From: Alphaproteobacteria bacterium
GTDB lineage: Bacteria > Pseudomonadota > Alphaproteobacteria > Reyranellales > Reyranellaceae
Length of the DNA: 64,000 nt
Direction of reading: 5' to 3'
Assembly: GCA_019635875.1 (NCBI GenBank)
Contig: JAHBYP010000001.1
Location: forward strand, 434,001 to 498,000
The notes beneath the pieces were generated by a model that worked only from the letters and a program-made list of their open reading frames with translations, had not been told where the DNA came from and did not search any database. Shown in pieces: positions 60,014-64,000 of this stretch. Position numbers and translations under genes: made by a program. The first letter of the stretch is position 1, and each line of letters starts with the position of its first letter.

Positions 60014-60919
60014 ATGGTCCGTCCTGACGATCCGATCGCGCTGCGCCAGGCGAACGTCCTGGCCGGTGCGCTGCCGCCCCTTCTGGTGGCGGCGCAGCGC
60101 GTCGCCTCGACCGTTCTGCAGGGCGTGCACGGCCGCCGTCGTGTCGGGCAGGGCGACGCCTTCTGGCAGTTTCGCCAGTATCGCCCTGGTGACTCGATCA
60201 ACCGGATCGACTGGCGCCAGACCGCCAAGGGCCGCGCCGTCTATGTCCGCGAGACCGAATGGGAGGCCGCCGCCAGCGTCTGGCTGTGGCGCGACGGCTC
60301 GCCGTCGATGGCCTTCACCTCCGGCCATGGCGTGCCGATGAAGCGCGAGCGCGCGGAGGTCATCCTGCTGGCGCTGGCCACGCTGCTGGTCGATGCGGGC
60401 GAGCGCGTGGCGCTGCTCGGCGGCGACCGGCCGATAACCGGCCATGCCGCCCCGCGCCGCCTGGCCGGGGGACTTGCCACCGACGCCATGGTGCGCCCGC
60501 ACGACAGCCTGCCGCCCTTGCTGCCGCTGCCCTCGCACGGCCATCTCGTGATGATAGGCGATCTGCTCGACCCGTTGCCGAAGATCGAGGAGATCGTGCG
60601 CAGCTACGCCAGCCAGGGTGTGCGCGGCCATCTGCTGCAGGTGCTCGATCCCGCCGAGGAGGACCTGCCCTATGACGGCCATGTCCGCTTCTCCGGCCTC
60701 GAGCGGGAGGGCGACCACCTGATCCGCCGCGTCGAGGCGGTGCGTGAGGCCTATGGCGGCCGCCTGCGCGCGCAGAAGGATGGCCTGGCGCAGATCGCCT
60801 CGTCGGTCGGCTGGACGTGGCGGGCGCATCGCACCGACCGGCCGCCGGAGACGGCGCTGCTGTCGCTCTACATCGCCATGGCAGATCTCGGGGTGCGCCC
60901 CGTACGGTGGGGTGCCTGA
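60014..60919 (+). CDS. DUF58 domain protein
   Basis: A 301-residue soluble protein with the DUF58 signature RQYRPGDSINRIDWRQTAKG (about residues 54-73) followed by VYVRETEWEAAASVWLW. The body is a von Willebrand A-like fold with a partly preserved metal-site start (LWRDGSPSM). It lies 19 bases after the MoxR gene and overlaps the next gene as TGATG. With MoxR it forms the core of a widespread but poorly defined system that probably assembles a membrane or periplasmic complex. Confidence 0.9.
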   Translation: MVRPDDPIALRQANVLAGALPPLLVAAQRVASTVLQGVHGRRRVGQGDAFWQFRQYRPGDSINRIDWRQTAKGRAVYVRETEWEAAASVWLWRDGSPSMAFTSGHGVPMKRERAEVILLALATLLVDAGERVALLGGDRPITGHAAPRRLAGGLATDAMVRPHDSLPPLLPLPSHGHLVMIGDLLDPLPKIEEIVRSYASQGVRGHLLQVLDPAEEDLPYDGHVRFSGLEREGDHLIRRVEAVREAYGGRLRAQKDGLAQIASSVGWTWRAHRTDRPPETALLSLYIAMADLGVRPVRWGA

Positions 60920-63753
60920 TGCTGGCCCTGGGCACACTCGCGTTTGCCACGCCTTGGATGCTGGCGCTGCTGCTGTCGCTGCCGGTGATCTACTTCCTGC
61001 TGCGCCTGATGCCGCCGGCACCGAAGCTGATCCGCTTCCCGGCGATCCGCCTGCTGCTCGGCCTTGAGCCGGAGGAGCAGACCCCGGTGCGCCTGCCGTG
61101 GTGGCTGCTGCTGCTGCGCCTGCTGCTGGTGACCCTGCTGATCCTGGCCCTGGCCCGGCCGCTGCTCAATCCGCAATCCGACCTGCCCGGCAGTGGTCCG
61201 CTGGTGCTGGCGATCGACGATGGCTGGGCCGCCGCGCCCAACTGGTCGATCATGCAGCGCCACGCCGAGCGCTTGACCGAACGCGCCGAGCGCGCCAAGC
61301 GTCCGGTCGTGATCCTCACCACGGCGCCGGCGGCGCTCGACGAGGCGCAGCCGCAGCGCGGCCTGTTGCGACCCGACGAGGCCCGCGCCGTGCTGCGCGC
61401 GCTCAAGCCCAAGCCGTGGCCGGTCGATCGCGCCGTGGCGGCCAACGAGATCGGCCGGGTCACCATCCCGCGGCCTGCGCATGTCGTGTGGTTGAGCGAT
61501 GGGCTGGAGGCGCCCGACACGGCGCGTTACGGCGAGCGCCTGGCCGCCCTGGGCACGCTCGAGGTCGTGATGCCGGCCGGGCCGCGCGCGCCGATGGTGC
61601 TGGTTCCGCCGGCGATGGCCGGCCGCGAGCTGCGAATCGAGGCGCGTCGCCCCTCGGGCGATGGCCCCCGGCGCATCGCCGTGCAGGGTGTCGACGATCG
61701 CGGCGCGCTGCTGGCGCGCGGCTTCATCGATTTCGCACCGACCGCGACCGAGGCGACGGGCACGCTCAACGTGCCGACCGAGATCCGCAATCGCATCATC
61801 CGCCTCGACATCGAGGGCAACACCAGCGCCGGCGCCACGGCGCTGCTCGACGAGCGCTATCGCCGGCGGCCAGTGGGCATTCTCGGCGAAAGGCAGACCG
61901 CCAGCGGCCAGCCGCTGCTGCAGGAGGTGTTCTTCCTCGAGCGCGCGCTGGAGCCCTATGCCCAGCTCACCATCGGCGACGCGGCCACGATCCTCAACCG
62001 CCAGACCGCGATCCTGCTGGTGCCCGACGGCGCCTCGCCGGGGCCGGCGGAGCGCGACAATGTCGTCGAGTGGATGATGAAGGGCGGCGTGGTCGTGCGT
62101 TTCGCCGGCCCGCGCCTGGCGTCGGCGAGCGACGACGACCTCGTGCCGGTGAAGCTGCGGCTGGGCGATCGCGCGCTGGGCGGCGTGATGAGCTGGGGTT
62201 CGCCGGCCTCGATCGCGGAGTTCGCGCCGGGCAGCCCGTTCTATGGCCTGCGCGTGCCCGAGGATGCGCGCATCACGCAGCAGGTTCTGGCCGAGCCTGG
62301 TCCCGACGTATCGGACAAGACCTGGGCGCGGCTGGCCGACGGCACACCGCTGGTCACCGCCGAGAAGCGCGGCGAGGGCTGGCTGGTGCTGATCCACACG
62401 ACCGCCAACACCAGCTGGAGCAACATCGCGATCTCCGGCCTGTTCGTCGACATGCTGCAGCGTCTCGTCGCGCTGAGCCGCGGCGTCGCCGGCGACGCCG
62501 GCGGGCAGACGGCACTCAAGCCCTGGAAGACGCTGGACGGCTTCGCGCGCCTGGTGCAGCCGCCGCTGGGCACGCTGCCACTGCCGCTCGACGCGGCCAG
62601 CACGATGGTGCCGCGCCCGCAGACGCCGCCGGGTCTGTACGGCGACGAGTCTTCCCAGGTCGCCTTCAACCTCGGCAACCGCGTGCCGGCGCCGGCGCCG
62701 ATCGCCAGCCTGCCGTCGGGGGCGACGACCGACACGCTGACTGAAGCCGGCGAGACCGATCTCACCAGGTGGTTCCTGACCGTGGCGCTTTGCCTGCTGC
62801 TTCTCGACCTGCTGATCTCGCTGTGGCTGCGCGGCATGCTGCCCAGCGCCCGCGGCCTGCGGCGACGCGCGACGCCCGCGGTGCTGCTGCCCGCCGCGCT
62901 TGCGATCGGCCTTGCGGCGGTGCCCGACCGCACCGCGCAGGCCGCCTCGGAGCTCGATGAGTTGCTGCTGGTGCAATCGATGCCCGGGCCGGGACGCCAG
63001 CCGCCGCCGCGCTCGACGCGCGACGCGGCTGCCGATCCCGCCGACGAGATGGTGCTGCGCGCGACCCTGGAAACGCGCCTCGCCTACATCGTCACAGGCA
63101 ATGCGGAGGTCGACAACATTTCGCGCGCCGGCCTCGAGGGGCTCGGCGAGATCCTGCGGGCGCGCACCTCGGTCGAGCCGGGCGAGCCGATCGCCGTCGA
63201 CGTCGAGAAGGACGAGTTGCGCCTCTTCCCGCTGCTCTACTGGCCGGTGACCCAGGAACAGGCCACGCCGTCGCCGAAAGCCATGGCGGCGATCGACCGC
63301 CACCTGAAGACCGGCGGCATCATCTTCTTCGACACCCGCGACCAGCACATCACCCTGGGTCGCGGCGGCCTCAACAACGACCTGAAGCGCCTGCTGCGCG
63401 GCATCGACGTGCCGCCGCTGGTGGCGATGCCTCACGAGCATGTGCTGACCAAGGCGTTTTACCTGCTGTCCGACACGCCGGGCCGCTGGTCGGGTGGGCG
63501 GCTGTGGATCGAGGCCGGCGGCGGGCGCATCAACGACGGCGTGGCGACGATCATCATCGGCGCCAACGACTTCGCCGGCGCCTGGGCGGTCGACCGCGCC
63601 GGCCGCGGCACCCTGCCGGTGGCGCCCGGCGGCGAGGCGCAGCGCGAGCTGGCCTTCCGCTTCGGCGTCAACCTGGTGATGTACGCGCTGACCGGCAACT
63701 ACAAGGACGACAGCGTCCACATGAATGACATCATGCAGCGGTTGCGCCGATGA
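60919..63753 (+). CDS. BatA/DUF4159 double-domain membrane protein
   Basis: A 944-residue membrane protein. The N-terminus has two helices (LAFATPWMLALLLSLPVIYF and LLLLRLLLVTLLILALARPL) with the BatA-type segment LKLIRFPAIRLL-like between them. A vWA-like and a class I glutamine-amidotransferase-like middle follow, then further helices near residues 615-640 and 652-675. A C-terminal DUF4159 domain (about 710-930, with GGIIFFDTRDQHITLG) ends the chain. It is translationally coupled to DUF58 and to the next gene (ATGA). The role of the system is not known with certainty. Confidence 0.88.
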   Translation: MLALGTLAFATPWMLALLLSLPVIYFLLRLMPPAPKLIRFPAIRLLLGLEPEEQTPVRLPWWLLLLRLLLVTLLILALARPLLNPQSDLPGSGPLVLAIDDGWAAAPNWSIMQRHAERLTERAERAKRPVVILTTAPAALDEAQPQRGLLRPDEARAVLRALKPKPWPVDRAVAANEIGRVTIPRPAHVVWLSDGLEAPDTARYGERLAALGTLEVVMPAGPRAPMVLVPPAMAGRELRIEARRPSGDGPRRIAVQGVDDRGALLARGFIDFAPTATEATGTLNVPTEIRNRIIRLDIEGNTSAGATALLDERYRRRPVGILGERQTASGQPLLQEVFFLERALEPYAQLTIGDAATILNRQTAILLVPDGASPGPAERDNVVEWMMKGGVVVRFAGPRLASASDDDLVPVKLRLGDRALGGVMSWGSPASIAEFAPGSPFYGLRVPEDARITQQVLAEPGPDVSDKTWARLADGTPLVTAEKRGEGWLVLIHTTANTSWSNIAISGLFVDMLQRLVALSRGVAGDAGGQTALKPWKTLDGFARLVQPPLGTLPLPLDAASTMVPRPQTPPGLYGDESSQVAFNLGNRVPAPAPIASLPSGATTDTLTEAGETDLTRWFLTVALCLLLLDLLISLWLRGMLPSARGLRRRATPAVLLPAALAIGLAAVPDRTAQAASELDELLLVQSMPGPGRQPPPRSTRDAAADPADEMVLRATLETRLAYIVTGNAEVDNISRAGLEGLGEILRARTSVEPGEPIAVDVEKDELRLFPLLYWPVTQEQATPSPKAMAAIDRHLKTGGIIFFDTRDQHITLGRGGLNNDLKRLLRGIDVPPLVAMPHEHVLTKAFYLLSDTPGRWSGGRLWIEAGGGRINDGVATIIIGANDFAGAWAVDRAGRGTLPVAPGGEAQRELAFRFGVNLVMYALTGNYKDDSVHMNDIMQRLRR

Positions 63754-64000
63754 ACACGACGATCTCGGCCATCGCCCTCGATCCCCTGCTGCCGTGGGGC
63801 GTGCTGTTCGCCTTCGCCGCCGTGGCGGTCGGCATGGCGTTGCTCGGCGGATTCAAGCGCGCGCGTGGCCTGATCCTGCGCCTGGCAGCGATCTTCACCA
63901 TCCTCGGCGCGCTCGCCAATCCCTCGCTGGTCGAGGAGGAGCGCAAGCCGGTCGACGACATCGCGTTGGTGTTGACCGACGACAGCGACAGCCAGGGCAT
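63750..64000 (+). CDS. Predicted membrane protein of the MoxR/DUF58 operon, 3' part outside window
   Basis: The first 83 codons of a gene that runs past the window. It starts MNTTISAIALDPLLPWGVLF and shows two hydrophobic segments (about residues 12-33 and 40-58). DIALVLTDDSDSQG follows, which looks like the start of a von Willebrand A or related alpha/beta domain, where DxSxS-type metal sites lie. The ATGA overlap with the DUF4159 gene supports the start. In other alphaproteobacteria this place is held by a large glutamine-amidotransferase-like membrane protein. Confidence 0.75.
   Translation, partial: MNTTISAIALDPLLPWGVLFAFAAVAVGMALLGGFKRARGLILRLAAIFTILGALANPSLVEEERKPVDDIALVLTDDSDSQG

Overview
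The window is GC-rich chromosomal DNA (about two thirds G+C or more by eye) from an alphaproteobacterium. The evidence is gene content and order: cytochrome c / kdsB / pheA, SRP RNA next to dnaX-ybaB-recR, a HAD nucleotidase beside dapD, rpmH-rnpA-yidD-yidC, def-fmt-truA, petABC (bc1 complex), trmL-hemF, cca / DUF6111 / CoA pyrophosphatase, and MoxR-DUF58-DUF4159. I cannot fix the genus. I see no transposase, CRISPR array, tRNA or rRNA gene. The window is almost entirely coding, with no gene-free stretch above 300 bases.

Layout. Bases 1-5659 hold a YejABEF-type peptide ABC importer on the minus strand. From 5.7 to 9.5 kb lie a histidinol-phosphatase-like enzyme, a membrane-anchored cytochrome c, kdsB, a DUF5675-like protein and pheA. 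From 9.5 to 13.9 kb is an RND efflux adaptor and pump. From 14 to 18.4 kb are an old yellow enzyme, NADH pyrophosphatase NudC and a secreted S9 peptidase. From 18.4 to 26.7 kb the plus strand carries SRP RNA, dnaX, ybaB, recR, a DUF4126 protein, a HAD phosphatase, a panE-like gene, dapD, dapE and engB. A soxR / glyoxalase pair with a textbook SoxR box follows, then a 2OG-Fe(II) oxygenase, argB, def, fmt and truA. From 32.1 to 34.1 kb are two unknown genes behind a Fur-like site and an orphan phage-type protein. Then come yidC-yidD-rnpA-rpmH (minus), rplY-pth, ychF, nirBD, a PhoX-type phosphatase, and a peroxide-defence group (katG, ahpD, ahpC) facing oxyR. The last part holds paiB-like and dienelactone hydrolase genes, petABC, trmL-hemF, cca, a CoA pyrophosphatase and the start of a MoxR/DUF58/DUF4159 operon that leaves the window.

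Working together: lysine and peptidoglycan precursor synthesis (dapD, dapE), translation and co-translational maturation (SRP RNA, def, fmt, truA, pth, L25, L34, RNase P protein, YidC), respiration (bc1, cytochrome c), and two redox-sensing circuits (SoxR-glyoxalase, OxyR-AhpCD/KatG) are the recognisable themes.

The most unusual signal is not a gene. Two families of dispersed palindromic repeats (six copies of a roughly 65-85 bp hairpin, and three 124-126 bp composite elements plus two short relatives) lie almost always a few bases after a stop codon. One hairpin copy carries a compensatory base-pair change. Two composite copies bracket fmt and end just before the next start codon.
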